DNA from: Alkalibacterium pelagium
GTDB taxonomy: Bacteria > Bacillota > Bacilli > Lactobacillales > Carnobacteriaceae_A
NCBI RefSeq assembly: GCF_900109325.1
Contig: NZ_FNZU01000007.1
Location: 68,158-132,157 of the forward strand
DNA: 64,000 nt
Direction: 5' to 3'
Under the pieces are notes generated by a model. That model ran no database searches. It was not told the origin of the DNA and saw nothing but the letters and a program-made list of their open reading frames with translations. The translations under genes were made by a program, and so were the position numbers. Of the stretch, positions 7,777 to 17,655 are shown in pieces (within the stretch, counting starts at the first letter, position 1; every line of letters begins with the position of its first letter).

Positions 7777-8613
7777 ATGAATTTAGCAATTGTAGGCCTT
7801 GGTGCCATCGGTGGATCCTTTGCAATGAGTCTGATGAAGAAGGGATATGAGCGTATCATCGGTATCGATATCGATGAACAGACGATTGACTATGCGCTGA
7901 AAGAACAGATCATTCACGAAGGCATGACCTCTCCGGAAGAAGGATTGAAGGATGCTGACGTGATTATGCTGACGCTTTATCCCAGCCAGATCGCGCCTTT
8001 TGTAGAGCAGTACCGTTCCTATTTCAGGCAGGGTGTCGTTCTCACTGATGTGACTGGCGTGAAAACCTCTATTATCAAAGAGACCACTCGCGTGCTTCCA
8101 GATCACGCTGACTTTATTTTCGCTCATCCGATGCGTGGAAGTGAGAAAAAAGGAATAGCAGGAGCATCTGCAGATAAATTTGAAGGAGCCAATGCTCTGA
8201 TCACTCCTGTTCCTCTTAATAAAGAAGAAAACATTCTAAAGATTGAAACTATGTACAAAGATGCAGGGTTCAGCACACTGACCCGGGTGACACCTGAAAA
8301 GCATGACGAACAGATTGCCTACGTCAGCCAGCTGATGCACGCGCTGTCTGTATCCGTCGTGAACAGCAGTCAGGCCTCAGACGACACACTGCTCTTTGCC
8401 GGCAACAGCTTTCAGGAACTGACTCGCATAGCTGATATCAACGACAGCCTCTGGAGTGAACTGTTTCTGAATAATAAGGAGGCACTGCTCCAGTCGATTA
8501 CGTCCTTTGAAGCCGAGCTGGAAACCTTCAAACAAGCTGTAGAAACAGATGATGAAGAAGCACTGAAAGACTTTCTGACCCGAGCACGCGAGCAGCGCAG
8601 GAACTGGTACTGA
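7777..8613 (+). CDS. tyrA: Prephenate dehydrogenase
   Basis: NAD-dependent prephenate dehydrogenase, 278 aa, oxidatively decarboxylates prephenate to 4-hydroxyphenylpyruvate for tyrosine. The dinucleotide loop GLGAIGG is at 7-13, Asp31 follows the second strand as expected for NAD preference, and the HPMRGSEKKG segment (His117) marks the active site. It ends after the helical dimerisation region; the C-terminal ACT domain found in many Bacillus homologues is absent, so Tyr feedback may be weaker or indirect. It directly follows the aroQ stop and is the last gene of the operon. Confidence 0.94.
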   Translation: MNLAIVGLGAIGGSFAMSLMKKGYERIIGIDIDEQTIDYALKEQIIHEGMTSPEEGLKDADVIMLTLYPSQIAPFVEQYRSYFRQGVVLTDVTGVKTSIIKETTRVLPDHADFIFAHPMRGSEKKGIAGASADKFEGANALITPVPLNKEENILKIETMYKDAGFSTLTRVTPEKHDEQIAYVSQLMHALSVSVVNSSQASDDTLLFAGNSFQELTRIADINDSLWSELFLNNKEALLQSITSFEAELETFKQAVETDDEEALKDFLTRAREQRRNWY

Positions 8614-8670
8614 TCAAGCTCAAAGAATCGTTACCCACTCTTACGAAGCAGATTTTTAATAATGACGTAA

Positions 8671-8702
8671 ATATCGCCAGGCGGCGGGTCTTTTTATTTT
8701 AT
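8671..8702 (+). terminator. Possible weak terminator after tyrA
   Basis: CGCC/GGCG (8675-8678 and 8683-8686) with a 4-base loop precedes a long T-rich run. The stem is only 4 bp, so the call is tentative. Confidence 0.4.
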
Positions 8703-8753
8703 AAAATTATAAAAGCCTGTCATTATAGGCAGAACGGTGTTTCATGACATTAG

Positions 8754-8790
8754 AAAAAGGGATGTGTCTCAAAAAAAGACACATCCCTCA
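8754..8790 (-). terminator. Intrinsic terminator of the acetyltransferase gene
   Basis: Perfect 11-bp arms at 8759-8769 and 8777-8787, with a T-run on the minus strand, just beyond the stop of the minus-strand GNAT gene. Confidence 0.85.
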
Positions 8791-8799
8791 TTTACATAC

Positions 8800-9252
8800 T
8801 CAAACTTTCCATTCACCGACATAGACGTTTTCGCCTTCCACCATGCCTTCTTTCCTGAAGCCAAATGATTCATACAGACGAATCGCCCGGTCGTTGTCCG
8901 GCTCGGCACCGATCCTCAGGTCCTTCACATGTCTGTGCGGCTTAAAATCTTTGAGAAAAAGGATCAGCGCTTTTTTCCCGATCCCTTTCCCCTGGTAGTC
9001 CCTGTCGATCATAAATCGTTCCAGCCACCAGGAGTCAATGGGATAGGCATCATCTGCAGGGTAGTAGCTGCACATCAGAAAACCCACAACTGTTCCAGCC
9101 TGATAGATAGCAAACGGGTACTTTTCTTCTTCATAACTCGCTTCCAGTAGAGACAGGTAGTTCGGTGCGACAAAATCCTGCTGGTGCGGATGGACTTTCA
9201 GATCCACAACGGTCATATAATTATGTTTGTCTACAGGTTTCAGTTCGATCAT
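8800..9252 (-). CDS. GNAT acetyltransferase, BltD/spermidine-acetyltransferase type
   Basis: A 150-residue GNAT enzyme. The acetyl-CoA pyrophosphate loop reads RDYQGKGIGKKAL near residue 90, followed by the conserved RLYESFGF segment. The N-terminal half (HQQDFVAPNYLSLLEA) resembles the polyamine acetyltransferases BltD and PaiA. A shorter-range paralogue with the same opening (QETFVASNAVSLAQ) lies at 42410-42856. The substrate cannot be read from sequence; polyamines are a guess from the family. It is a single-gene unit with its own terminator and a weak ribosome binding site. Confidence 0.8.
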   Translation of the reverse strand: MIELKPVDKHNYMTVVDLKVHPHQQDFVAPNYLSLLEASYEEEKYPFAIYQAGTVVGFLMCSYYPADDAYPIDSWWLERFMIDRDYQGKGIGKKALILFLKDFKPHRHVKDLRIGAEPDNDRAIRLYESFGFRKEGMVEGENVYVGEWKV

Positions 9253-9311
9253 CGGTCATCACTTCTTCAATAAAATTTGAATTAAACTGCCAGTGGGTCA
9301 CCTTCAAGTCA

Positions 9312-10352
<1,041 letters not shown>

Positions 10353-10415
10353 CTAATTGATTTTATTGTATCTTACTTACACAGTAAAAAAAAGGTAAAA
10401 TGCATCTCCTGCTGA

Positions 10416-12095
10416 TCAGGCCTGCTTCTTCTCGTTGAAGCCTCGCGTCATCCACCAGATGGTCAGGCCTGACATGATAATCAGAATAATCCATTCTCCG
10501 AATGGAATGAAGAGCTGGCTGAGAATCATAATTAGAGAAATAATGAAGACTGGCACGAAAAAGATCAGCGTACCCATGCATCCCAGATTAGCTTCAGACG
10601 CTGAATATTCCCTTGAAAAAGGCAGACTTTTGACGGATCGGCGTGCTTCCAGATAAAAGACAACACTCATCAGCAAAAAGCCGTTGATCATCTGAAGCAG
10701 ATAGCCCCATCCAGAAAACACAAGGACGACTGCAGCAATTATCAGATAAAGCGGCAGCAGGATTTTTACCAGCATCGCCTTCAGAGCCGCCCGCATGAAC
10801 GGGGCTTTCGACTGCTGCGGTGTCAGATTGAACACCCAGCTTCCCTTGTAGTTAGTTGAAAACTGAATCGATACAGTCAGAACTGGAATCAGCAGCAAGG
10901 TGAAATAGGGCAGATACAGAAATGATACGGGATTCTGTTCCAGTCCCGCAGTCTGATCACCAGTCAGTGTCGTGAAGACGAACACGATCGGGAAGACCAG
11001 TGCACTGGCAATCGACGGATACAGACGAGTCTTGAATTCCCGCTCCGTCTTTGTCAGCTGCCAGGAGAAATGAAAGTAAGCCTTCTCCAGAGGATCTTTG
11101 CATAGTCCTGCAGCAGCGATTCTTTCCAGAACCGACCGTTTATTTATTTTTAGGCTGGAAGCATTCATTTTCTGAAGATTGCTTTCGATTTTATCCGTAC
11201 TCCAGTTATATAAAATCACAAGTAACACGGATCCTACTATAAGCAGGCCGGTATATATGCCGTAAGTCAGTGTCCATCCTTCCTGAAGCAGTCCAAATGG
11301 GGCCACGAACCACATCGGGAAAAGAACTGAGTGGCCGAGGGTCAGATTCATTTCAACCAGCAGCGTTTCCGGATCAATGATCTGAAAAATCTGGCCGACT
11401 AAGTAATAGCCGATTACCATAAAGATTGATAGTGAGATCTGACTGTAGGCAATGATGTTTTTCAAGCGTTCTCCATCGAACTGCTTAAGAATCGTAGCGT
11501 AAACGATGAGGGTCAGACCCAGACACCACAGAGAAGCCAGCAGTGACAGGATAAGAACCAGCAGTCCGGCCAGTATGCCATTAAAGTAGAAAGTGAATAG
11601 AATCACTGGAGCTCCGATGGCCATCGTAAATGAAATGAGATAAATGCCTACATGTGTAGCCTTAGCTGCTCCGAGCGTCTTCCTGGTTACAGGCTTTGTT
11701 CCGATGAGTATTGAGTCTTTTGTATCCAGCAGAATAGTTGAAAAATTAGCCAGAAGAGTCGAAAACGTCATCAGGAACAGAAAACTGAAATACGTCGTGT
11801 ACTGAAACACCCAATTGTCATACGCAAAAAGGAATAGCAGAAAGACACTGATCAGTGCGTAGACCCACAAACTGGAGAAAAAATGGTTTTTTTCTTCACC
11901 CGACCGGCTGTTTGAACTGACTGCCTGCATCGGTGATTCTCGCCTGCCGTCCATCGTCATCTTCATAGAAAGAATGTTGCGCATCTGAGGGTAATCGACC
12001 CCAAACTTTTCATATACTCCTGAGAGAACATCTATAATCCGCAGATAGACCGGTGTCTTCCCACCTTTTTTCAGCCCAAGAATGTCACGCATCAT
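10416..12095 (-). CDS. ABC exporter permease subunit
   Basis: A 559-residue integral membrane protein with a soluble N-terminus of about 75 residues and roughly 10-12 hydrophobic segments (for example around 75-95, 100-120, 150-205, 225-245 and from 365 on). It overlaps the ATPase gene by 11 bases, so it forms the membrane part of a two-component ABC transporter. The arrangement resembles the YthP/YthQ and EcsA/EcsB pairs of Bacilli, but the substrate is unknown. ATGATG with GGAGA about 8 bases upstream marks the start. Confidence 0.75.
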   Translation of the reverse strand: MMRDILGLKKGGKTPVYLRIIDVLSGVYEKFGVDYPQMRNILSMKMTMDGRRESPMQAVSSNSRSGEEKNHFFSSLWVYALISVFLLFLFAYDNWVFQYTTYFSFLFLMTFSTLLANFSTILLDTKDSILIGTKPVTRKTLGAAKATHVGIYLISFTMAIGAPVILFTFYFNGILAGLLVLILSLLASLWCLGLTLIVYATILKQFDGERLKNIIAYSQISLSIFMVIGYYLVGQIFQIIDPETLLVEMNLTLGHSVLFPMWFVAPFGLLQEGWTLTYGIYTGLLIVGSVLLVILYNWSTDKIESNLQKMNASSLKINKRSVLERIAAAGLCKDPLEKAYFHFSWQLTKTEREFKTRLYPSIASALVFPIVFVFTTLTGDQTAGLEQNPVSFLYLPYFTLLLIPVLTVSIQFSTNYKGSWVFNLTPQQSKAPFMRAALKAMLVKILLPLYLIIAAVVLVFSGWGYLLQMINGFLLMSVVFYLEARRSVKSLPFSREYSASEANLGCMGTLIFFVPVFIISLIMILSQLFIPFGEWIILIIMSGLTIWWMTRGFNEKKQA

Positions 12096-12873
12096 TGGAA
12101 CCGTCTCCCTTCATTGCAGTCAGGAACTGTTCGGCGAGAGCCGCATGCTGGTCAAAGCCTGTCAACGTATTGAAAAGCTGCTCCAGCGTGCCATCCGCCT
12201 CTTCTTTTAACTCTTCAAATGGCCCGTCCGCAACGACTTCTCCGTCATTCAGAATCATGATGCGGTCACTCAGTTTTTCAACGGTGTCCATAACGTGGGA
12301 TGAATAAAAGATCGTCTTGCCTTCTTTTTTCAGCTGCCATAACAGCTCCTTTATGATCTGTACACTGTTCGCATCCAGTCCATTGAGCGGCTCGTCCCAG
12401 AAGAGGATATCCGGATTGTGAAGCAGGCTGGAAATAATCAGAACTTTCTGACGCATCCCTTTTGAAAATGATGCCAGACGTCCATTCAGTGACTCTTTTA
12501 TGCCTAAAGCATCCATCATTTCTTCTGATTTCGACAGGATGATTTCTTCTTTCATTCCGTACAGCTCGCCGATGAACAGCAGGTACTCTTTAGCCGTCAA
12601 TGTTTCGTAAAGCTCTGCATTCTCAGGAACATAACCGATACGTGATTTATAAGTAACCGTCTGATTGTCTATCGGCTGACCGAACAGGCGAATATCGCCA
12701 CCGTCTCTTTCCAGCACCCCAAGAATAATTTTGACCGTCGTACTCTTTCCCGCTCCGTTCGGCCCTATGTATCCGATAATTTCTCCAGGATGTACTGAAA
12801 AATCAACGCCTTTCAGTACCGGTTTTCCGTCAAAGGATTTAGTCAGATTACTGATTTCTAATATTGGTTCCAT
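12085..12873 (-). CDS. ABC transporter ATPase
   Basis: The nucleotide-binding subunit (262 aa) of the exporter above. Walker A GPNGAGKST is at 37-45, the signature region reads SFSKGMRQK near 136, and Walker B with catalytic Glu reads ILFWDEPLNGLD near 158. The signature deviates from LSGGQ in the way usual for EcsA/CcmA-like exporters. An in-frame ATG 12 bases further upstream is unlikely to be the start because it overlaps the ribosome binding site (GGAGG, 12879-12883); the chosen ATG lies 5 bases after it. Confidence 0.88.
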   Translation of the reverse strand: MEPILEISNLTKSFDGKPVLKGVDFSVHPGEIIGYIGPNGAGKSTTVKIILGVLERDGGDIRLFGQPIDNQTVTYKSRIGYVPENAELYETLTAKEYLLFIGELYGMKEEIILSKSEEMMDALGIKESLNGRLASFSKGMRQKVLIISSLLHNPDILFWDEPLNGLDANSVQIIKELLWQLKKEGKTIFYSSHVMDTVEKLSDRIMILNDGEVVADGPFEELKEEADGTLEQLFNTLTGFDQHAALAEQFLTAMKGDGSNDA

Positions 12874-13000
12874 AACTGCCTCCATGTGTCATTTAGTGAT
12901 AGTTTATCACAAAATAATAGCTTTACTCCTTTCTATTACCAATTATCTTTAAAATATGCTAATGTTTACTTATTCATTTTACTGAAAGTGAGCTGATGAC

Positions 13001-13885
13001 ATGTATACATATGAAACTTCATTCGAACGCGCTTCTTTATGGGCAATCATCTGGCGGATCGCTCTGGCCACGCTTGGTGTGATCATTCTCGGCGCTGTGC
13101 TGCTAGTTGCCTTCATGGGTGAACACATCACGATGATCGGACTGCTGACGGATGGGCTTATTTACTTCTTTCTATATAAAATAACGATAAGCCAGATGAG
13201 AAAACAGTCCTTGTCTGTGGCAGCACTGTCTTCTCCCTATGAAAAGACTGTTTCCCCACTGATTCGAGTGGCCGGCTGGACTGTTCTGACAGCGGTCGTA
13301 GCTTCTTTATTTGTCTACTTTTTTGTTTCTGTTCTGACATTTATTCCCACGCTATTTGACCGCATCGTGCCTTATGTTCTTGAACTGACTGGTTCAGAAG
13401 ATCTTCCGGTGTTCTACCTTGTCATTGTTGCTGTAATATTTGCACCAGTTGTAGAGGAAATTGTATTCAGAGGGTATCTGCTTAATAAATGGGTCGACAA
13501 ATACGGCGTAAACAAAGGGATTATTTTCAGTTCTGTCGTCTTCATGGCTATTCACCTGCAGTCGCTGTTCATTCCTCAGCTTCTCGTTGGACTGGTCTGT
13601 GGAGTTATTTATGTGAAATACAACAATCTGATCTATCCAATTATCGCTCACGCTTTATACAATCTGCTGGTAATCCTCCCCCTATTTCTGGCCCCATCCG
13701 TTTCAATTGCGGATGCTCAGGCTGAATTCTTAATGTTGAGAGATGGCCTGCCGACTGAATATGTCGTCTACTCTGCATTATTTATTCTTTCTCTTATCTT
13801 CCTCATATGGCTACTTCGAAGAGAATGGAAATCTCTTAGAAATTCAGACAGCCCTTACGCTCAGAACATTCATTCCATTGAATAG
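13001..13885 (+). CDS. CPBP-family intramembrane protease
   Basis: A 294-residue polytopic protein of the CPBP (CAAX protease/bacteriocin-processing, Abi) family. The three motifs are present: EEIVFRG (Glu152, Glu153, Arg157), FMAIH (His185) and HALYN (His217, Asn221), which together should form the metal-dependent active site in the membrane. Hydrophobic segments flank them from about 15 to 110 and 140 to 275. Bacterial members are linked to prenyl-protein processing and bacteriocin self-immunity; nothing nearby identifies a substrate. It is a single-gene unit ending at a terminator. Confidence 0.82.
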   Translation: MYTYETSFERASLWAIIWRIALATLGVIILGAVLLVAFMGEHITMIGLLTDGLIYFFLYKITISQMRKQSLSVAALSSPYEKTVSPLIRVAGWTVLTAVVASLFVYFFVSVLTFIPTLFDRIVPYVLELTGSEDLPVFYLVIVAVIFAPVVEEIVFRGYLLNKWVDKYGVNKGIIFSSVVFMAIHLQSLFIPQLLVGLVCGVIYVKYNNLIYPIIAHALYNLLVILPLFLAPSVSIADAQAEFLMLRDGLPTEYVVYSALFILSLIFLIWLLRREWKSLRNSDSPYAQNIHSIE

Positions 13886-13892
13886 ATGATCC

Positions 13893-13930
13893 ATTCCTTT
13901 CCGTCTTTCGGGAAGGATTTTTTTATTTTA
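13893..13930 (+). terminator. Intrinsic terminator after the CPBP gene
   Basis: Arms at about 13893-13902 and 13910-13918 pair with one G-T wobble, followed by a run of T residues. Confidence 0.8.
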
Positions 13931-14015
13931 GCCTTCCTAAAATGAATAAAAGGTGTATACTATTAAAATATAGCAATCTTTCTAATAAAATTCTAATGCA
14001 GGGAGCGCTTCATAC

Positions 14016-15389
14016 ATGACCGACTGGAAAACTGTTTACCAAGATATCAGACCATTACTCGATAAGAATAAAGATAACCACTTGAACACCCTTTTCACTC
14101 TTCTAAGACAGCCAAGTATCAGCACACTTAACTTAGGCGTAAAAGAATCTGCCGATCTTCTGCTCAATATGATGACAGAGAATGGCATTAAAGCTCAGCT
14201 CATGGATACCGGTGGACACCCTGTGGTTTACGGGGAACTGCTCGATCCTGAGAATACGACCACCATTCTCTTTTACGGGCACTATGATGTCCAGCCTCCT
14301 GAGCCACTTGAGTTGTGGGAGTCCGATCCGTTCGAGCCAACAATTAGGAACGGAAGAATTTACGGCCGAGGTACAGGCGACAACAAAGGTCAGCTGATCG
14401 CCCATATCCTAGCTGTGGGTACTTTACTTAAAGAACATGGCTCGCTCCCGGTCAACGTCAAATTTCTTTTCGAGGGAGAAGAAGAAAAAGGCAGCGTCAA
14501 TCTTGCTTCCTTTGCGGAAAAACATAAGGACCTGCTCAAAGCAGATATTGCCTATACTGCAGACGGGCCAATGGAAGGAGACGGGCAGCCCTCAGTGACT
14601 CTGGGTAACCGCGGACTGCTCTATGTTGAAGTGAAAGCTCAGGGTGCCAATAGAGATAACCATTCAGGTAATAAAGGAAACATTGCCCCTGATCCCGGCA
14701 TGGCTCTATTAAATCTGGTCCGGTCCATGGTCACTGAAGAAGGAGACGTTCTAATAGACGGATTTTATGACGGTGTACTGACTCCAACCCCAGAAGAAGC
14801 AGAACATCTGAAGAGCCTGGCCTTCTATCCAGAAAAAACAGCGAAAGTCATCGGTCTGGACAGCCTCGATATGACTGGAGAAGAATACTACACAAACTTA
14901 TGCTTCAAACCGACGTTTACCATTGCAGGATTTGAAACGGGGTATACAGGAGAAGGAACAAAGACGATCATTCCTGGAAAAGCGAAAGTCAAACTGGATA
15001 TGCGCCTGGCACCTAATCAGGACCCCCAAGCCATCTATGAAGCTATTGAAAAGCATGTGGCAGCCTTTGATTCCCGCTGCCGCTTGTCAGTAGAAAATCT
15101 GAGTGCAGTCAAGCCTTCCAAAACGCCTCTGTCTCATCCACTCGTACAGAAAGTGATCGAGTCAGTCGAGGTGGCTTATGATACCCCGCCAGTTGTCCTT
15201 CCAGCTCTGGGGGGCACCGGTCCTATGTATGTCTTCACTGATATTTTGGGCATTCCGTCTGTCACGGTTCCTTATGCCAATGTCGATGAAGATAATCATG
15301 CACCCAATGAAAACCTGGGACTGAAAGAATTTTACTGGGGCATTCAGGCCAGCTGCAGCACCATCCTTCACTTAGGGCTGACAGACTGA
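14016..15389 (+). CDS. M20-family metallopeptidase (dipeptidase/carboxypeptidase type)
   Basis: A 457-residue co-catalytic zinc peptidase of the ArgE/DapE/CPG2 superfamily. Metal ligands and catalytic residues are visible: GHYDVQP (His89, Asp91), GRGTGDNKG (Asp122) and FEGEEEKG (Glu155/Glu156), with the final His in DEDNHAPNE near the C-terminus. The region 200-330 is the dimerisation domain. The long form with YDVQPPEPLELW matches peptidases annotated as dipeptidases, likely cytoplasmic because no signal peptide is seen. It is monocistronic; exact peptide preference is unknown. Confidence 0.86.
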   Translation: MTDWKTVYQDIRPLLDKNKDNHLNTLFTLLRQPSISTLNLGVKESADLLLNMMTENGIKAQLMDTGGHPVVYGELLDPENTTTILFYGHYDVQPPEPLELWESDPFEPTIRNGRIYGRGTGDNKGQLIAHILAVGTLLKEHGSLPVNVKFLFEGEEEKGSVNLASFAEKHKDLLKADIAYTADGPMEGDGQPSVTLGNRGLLYVEVKAQGANRDNHSGNKGNIAPDPGMALLNLVRSMVTEEGDVLIDGFYDGVLTPTPEEAEHLKSLAFYPEKTAKVIGLDSLDMTGEEYYTNLCFKPTFTIAGFETGYTGEGTKTIIPGKAKVKLDMRLAPNQDPQAIYEAIEKHVAAFDSRCRLSVENLSAVKPSKTPLSHPLVQKVIESVEVAYDTPPVVLPALGGTGPMYVFTDILGIPSVTVPYANVDEDNHAPNENLGLKEFYWGIQASCSTILHLGLTD

Positions 15390-15431
15390 CTCGTCACAAA
15401 AGTTGGGACATTTTAAAAATCTGCATAATAA

Positions 15432-15518
15432 AACCAGCTGCCTGCTATAGTGACCAAATAAAGTTAGACCTGAAAAATCTAACTTTCTGGGGTCTGCACA
15501 GGTAGCTGGTTTTTTTCT
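15432..15518. terminator. Composite bidirectional terminator with nested palindrome
   Basis: Outer arms at 15432-15444 and 15499-15511 (12 of 13 paired) are followed by a T-run on the plus strand and a shorter one on the minus strand. A second palindrome, AAAGTTAGA/TCTAACTTT, lies in the loop. It separates the convergent peptidase and HD genes. Confidence 0.75.
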
Positions 15519-15533
15519 GACTAGCTTTTCAAT

Positions 15534-16175
15534 TTACCCTTCCCATTCGTTAAAGAACTGGATCAGGAAGTCTTCCATAAAGGCGTGGCGCTCTTCGGCG
15601 ATCTGCTTTGCCGTCTCGGTGTTCATCAGATCCTTAAGCTTAAGCAGCTTCTCGTAGAAATGATGAACCGCACTCGATGGCCCTTCCCTGTATTCTTTTT
15701 CAGTCATGCTCTCGCGTACAGACAGTTCCGGATTGAAGATGACGTCTCCCTTGCTTCCTGCATACGTAAAGCAGCGGGCAATTCCGATTGCCCCAATTGC
15801 ATCCAGTCTATCTGCATCCTGAACTATCTGAGCCTCAAGAGTCGTCAGTTTCCGTCCATTTCCACCCTTGAAGGAAATAGTCTGGATGATGTCCATGATC
15901 CGTTCTGAGTCAGATGACGATACACCCGCCCCCTCAAGCCAGTATTCAACTTCCTGAACAGCCTCATCTTTGCTGCTGACCAGCTTGTCATCAATCAGAT
16001 CATGCAGCAGAGCAGCCAGCTCCACTATATAACTGTTGGCCTGTTCTTTTGCTGCCAGCTTGGAAGCCATCTTCCAGACTCGCTCAATATGATACCAGTC
16101 ATGTCCGGACCCTTCATTGTTCAGTTTCTCTTTTACCATATCTATTGTGTCTGCTACAATCGTCTGCTTGTTCAT
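15534..16175 (-). CDS. HD-domain phosphohydrolase
   Basis: A 213-residue HD-superfamily hydrolase. Metal-binding residues appear in order: SGHDWYH near residue 27, LLHDLIDD near 60 and QDADRLDAIGA near 120. It resembles the YedJ/YpgQ group of small HD proteins, for which pyrophosphohydrolase activity on nucleotides has been reported; the substrate here is inferred only by family. The upstream in-frame GTG is rejected because the ATG at 16175 has GAGGAG 7 bases upstream. It is single-gene and convergent with the M20 peptidase. Confidence 0.8.
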   Translation of the reverse strand: MNKQTIVADTIDMVKEKLNNEGSGHDWYHIERVWKMASKLAAKEQANSYIVELAALLHDLIDDKLVSSKDEAVQEVEYWLEGAGVSSSDSERIMDIIQTISFKGGNGRKLTTLEAQIVQDADRLDAIGAIGIARCFTYAGSKGDVIFNPELSVRESMTEKEYREGPSSAVHHFYEKLLKLKDLMNTETAKQIAEERHAFMEDFLIQFFNEWEG

Positions 16176-16235
16176 ATGAGAACTCCTCTGCTCTTTTCTT
16201 AACTTTAACACACTTGAGGAGGTTTGAACATGTGT

Positions 16236-16274
16236 TCTAAAAAAGCACCTTTCAACTCGTAGTCGAAAGGTGCC
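16236..16274 (-). terminator. Intrinsic terminator of the PepSY lipoprotein gene
   Basis: GCACCTTTC/GAAAGGTGC arms (16245-16253 and 16265-16273) followed on the minus strand by TTTTTT. Confidence 0.85.
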
Positions 16275-16294
16275 TGATCGTTGTGCTTATTGAA

Positions 16295-16966
16295 TTAAAG
16301 GACATCTCCGGTCTGAGCATCGACTTGCTGGTCGCTGCCGCCTTCAACGTCGATATCATAAATCGTACGGCCGTCTTCTACTTCGAGATCCCATTCTTCT
16401 ACATAACCGGAACCTGAAGCATCAAGTGCAGCTCCCATCGCTTCCTGTGGTGAGATGATTCCATCCAAGTCAAGTATATCATCTGAATCATCGTCATCGT
16501 CCTGTTCCTGCTGAACGATTTCACCAGTTTCAGCATCGATATCCAGTTCATATTCGTACTGGCCATCCCAGCCTTCGAATTCATACAGGTAACGTCCATC
16601 GTCATGATTGAACTGAATCTCACTTATATTGATGTCTTCACTGCCGAACGTTTCATAGAACTGATCGATCGCATCGTCCAGACTTACAGAGAACGTCATC
16701 CCTTGGATCCCCTGAGAATCAGCGGCATCGTCAGCTGCACCATCAGTCTCATCATCGGGTGTATTGTCCGCAGCGGTACCATCAGTATCGTCTTCGCCCG
16801 TATTATCTGCAGCAGTATCGTCTCCCGCATCCGTGTCGCCGTCAGTCTGTTCCGTATCATCTTCCACAGGCGTTGTATCCTGAGTATCATTGTCGCCACA
16901 AGCAGCTAATAGCAGAGAAGCTGATAATGACAGCACCCCTAATCTGATTGCTTTACTCGTTGACAT
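16295..16966 (-). CDS. PepSY-domain lipoprotein
   Basis: A 223-residue secreted lipoprotein. The signal peptide ends in the lipobox LLAAC (Cys22). Residues 25-85 are a low-complexity Asp/Thr/Glu linker, followed by two PepSY modules (about 90-150 and 160-223), each with the D-A-E/Q-T-G-E/D turn typical of the repeat. PepSY proteins are thought to sit at the cell surface and in some cases inhibit peptidases or bind ligands; no partner is visible. The strongly acidic composition fits a wall-associated protein. It is monocistronic with its own terminator. Confidence 0.85.
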   Translation of the reverse strand: MSTSKAIRLGVLSLSASLLLAACGDNDTQDTTPVEDDTEQTDGDTDAGDDTAADNTGEDDTDGTAADNTPDDETDGAADDAADSQGIQGMTFSVSLDDAIDQFYETFGSEDINISEIQFNHDDGRYLYEFEGWDGQYEYELDIDAETGEIVQQEQDDDDDSDDILDLDGIISPQEAMGAALDASGSGYVEEWDLEVEDGRTIYDIDVEGGSDQQVDAQTGDVL

Positions 16967-17099
16967 ATAAATCCTCTCCTTACTATCATTCTTTCTTACT
17001 GCATATGAATGATAACAGGTTTAAAGAATAAAGGCAGACATGACGCTTGTGAAAATAAGATCATTTCAGCCCTCTACTCAGTGTAGAATGGGGCAAGCG

Positions 17100-17357
17100 T
17101 TATTTCTTCACAACCAACTGAATGGCTTTCTGAATCATTTCTTCCTGTTCTTCTATGTTGGCTGATGGATTTTCCAGGCATTGCTTCAGGTTCTCAGCAA
17201 CGATCACACCCATGATCCGGTCCACACTGGAGCGAACTGCAGACAATTGTGTGACGACATCACTGCATTCTTTGCCTTCTTCGAGCATTTTCTGCACGCC
17301 TCTCAACTGTCCCTCTGTCCGTTTCAGCCGATTATAAATACTTTTATCGCATTTCAT
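17100..17357 (-). CDS. cstR: CstR-type persulfide-sensing repressor (CsoR family)
   Basis: An 85-residue all-helical CsoR-family repressor. Cys31 and Cys60 match the two sulfur-sensing cysteines of Staphylococcus aureus CstR in both position and context (EGKECSDV, ENLKQC), while the copper-ligand histidine of true CsoR proteins is missing. It should bind a GC-centred inverted repeat and release DNA when the cysteines form a persulfide link. It is the last gene of the rhodanese/CoA-disulfide-reductase operon, one base after the preceding stop, and so probably autoregulates it through the operator at 19651-19668. Confidence 0.85.
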   Translation of the reverse strand: MKCDKSIYNRLKRTEGQLRGVQKMLEEGKECSDVVTQLSAVRSSVDRIMGVIVAENLKQCLENPSANIEEQEEMIQKAIQLVVKK

Positions 17358-17358
17358 A

Positions 17359-17655
17359 TTACTCGATGTCTCCTCTCCAGGCAGACATGCCGCCCATTAC
17401 ATTTACTACATCATACCCCTGATTCCCTAAAAAGTCACACGCCATTGACGAACGTCCACCTGATAGACAGATGACATGATATTCCTTATCTTTTTTGAGG
17501 GTTTCAAATTCTTGTGCAAGTCCGCTTAACGGCATGCTGACTGCTCCTGGAATGTGTCCGGCAGCGAATTCATCTGCTTCTCTGACATCGATTATATTTA
17601 GATTTTCCCGTTTCTGTTTCTGTCCAAATTCGTCCATACTGACTGATCTATACAT
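17359..17655 (-). CDS. Single-domain rhodanese
   Basis: A 98-residue rhodanese. The active-site loop CLSGGRS places the sulfur-carrying Cys at 63, and IDVREADEF with HIPGA are the standard fold markers. It carries sulfane sulfur between acceptors in the cytoplasm. The frame is open further upstream into the preceding gene, but ATG at 17655 has GGAGG 9 bases upstream and overlaps the preceding stop by 8 bases, so translation is probably coupled. Confidence 0.85.
   Translation of the reverse strand: MYRSVSMDEFGQKQKRENLNIIDVREADEFAAGHIPGAVSMPLSGLAQEFETLKKDKEYHVICLSGGRSSMACDFLGNQGYDVVNVMGGMSAWRGDIE

Noticed and set aside
12873..12885. Upstream ATG as start of the ABC ATPase
   Set aside because: That ATG overlaps the GGAGG ribosome binding site of the downstream ATG.
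16604..16909. Frames opposite the PepSY lipoprotein
   Set aside because: They come from the low-complexity GAT/GAC repeats of the acidic linker read on the other strand.
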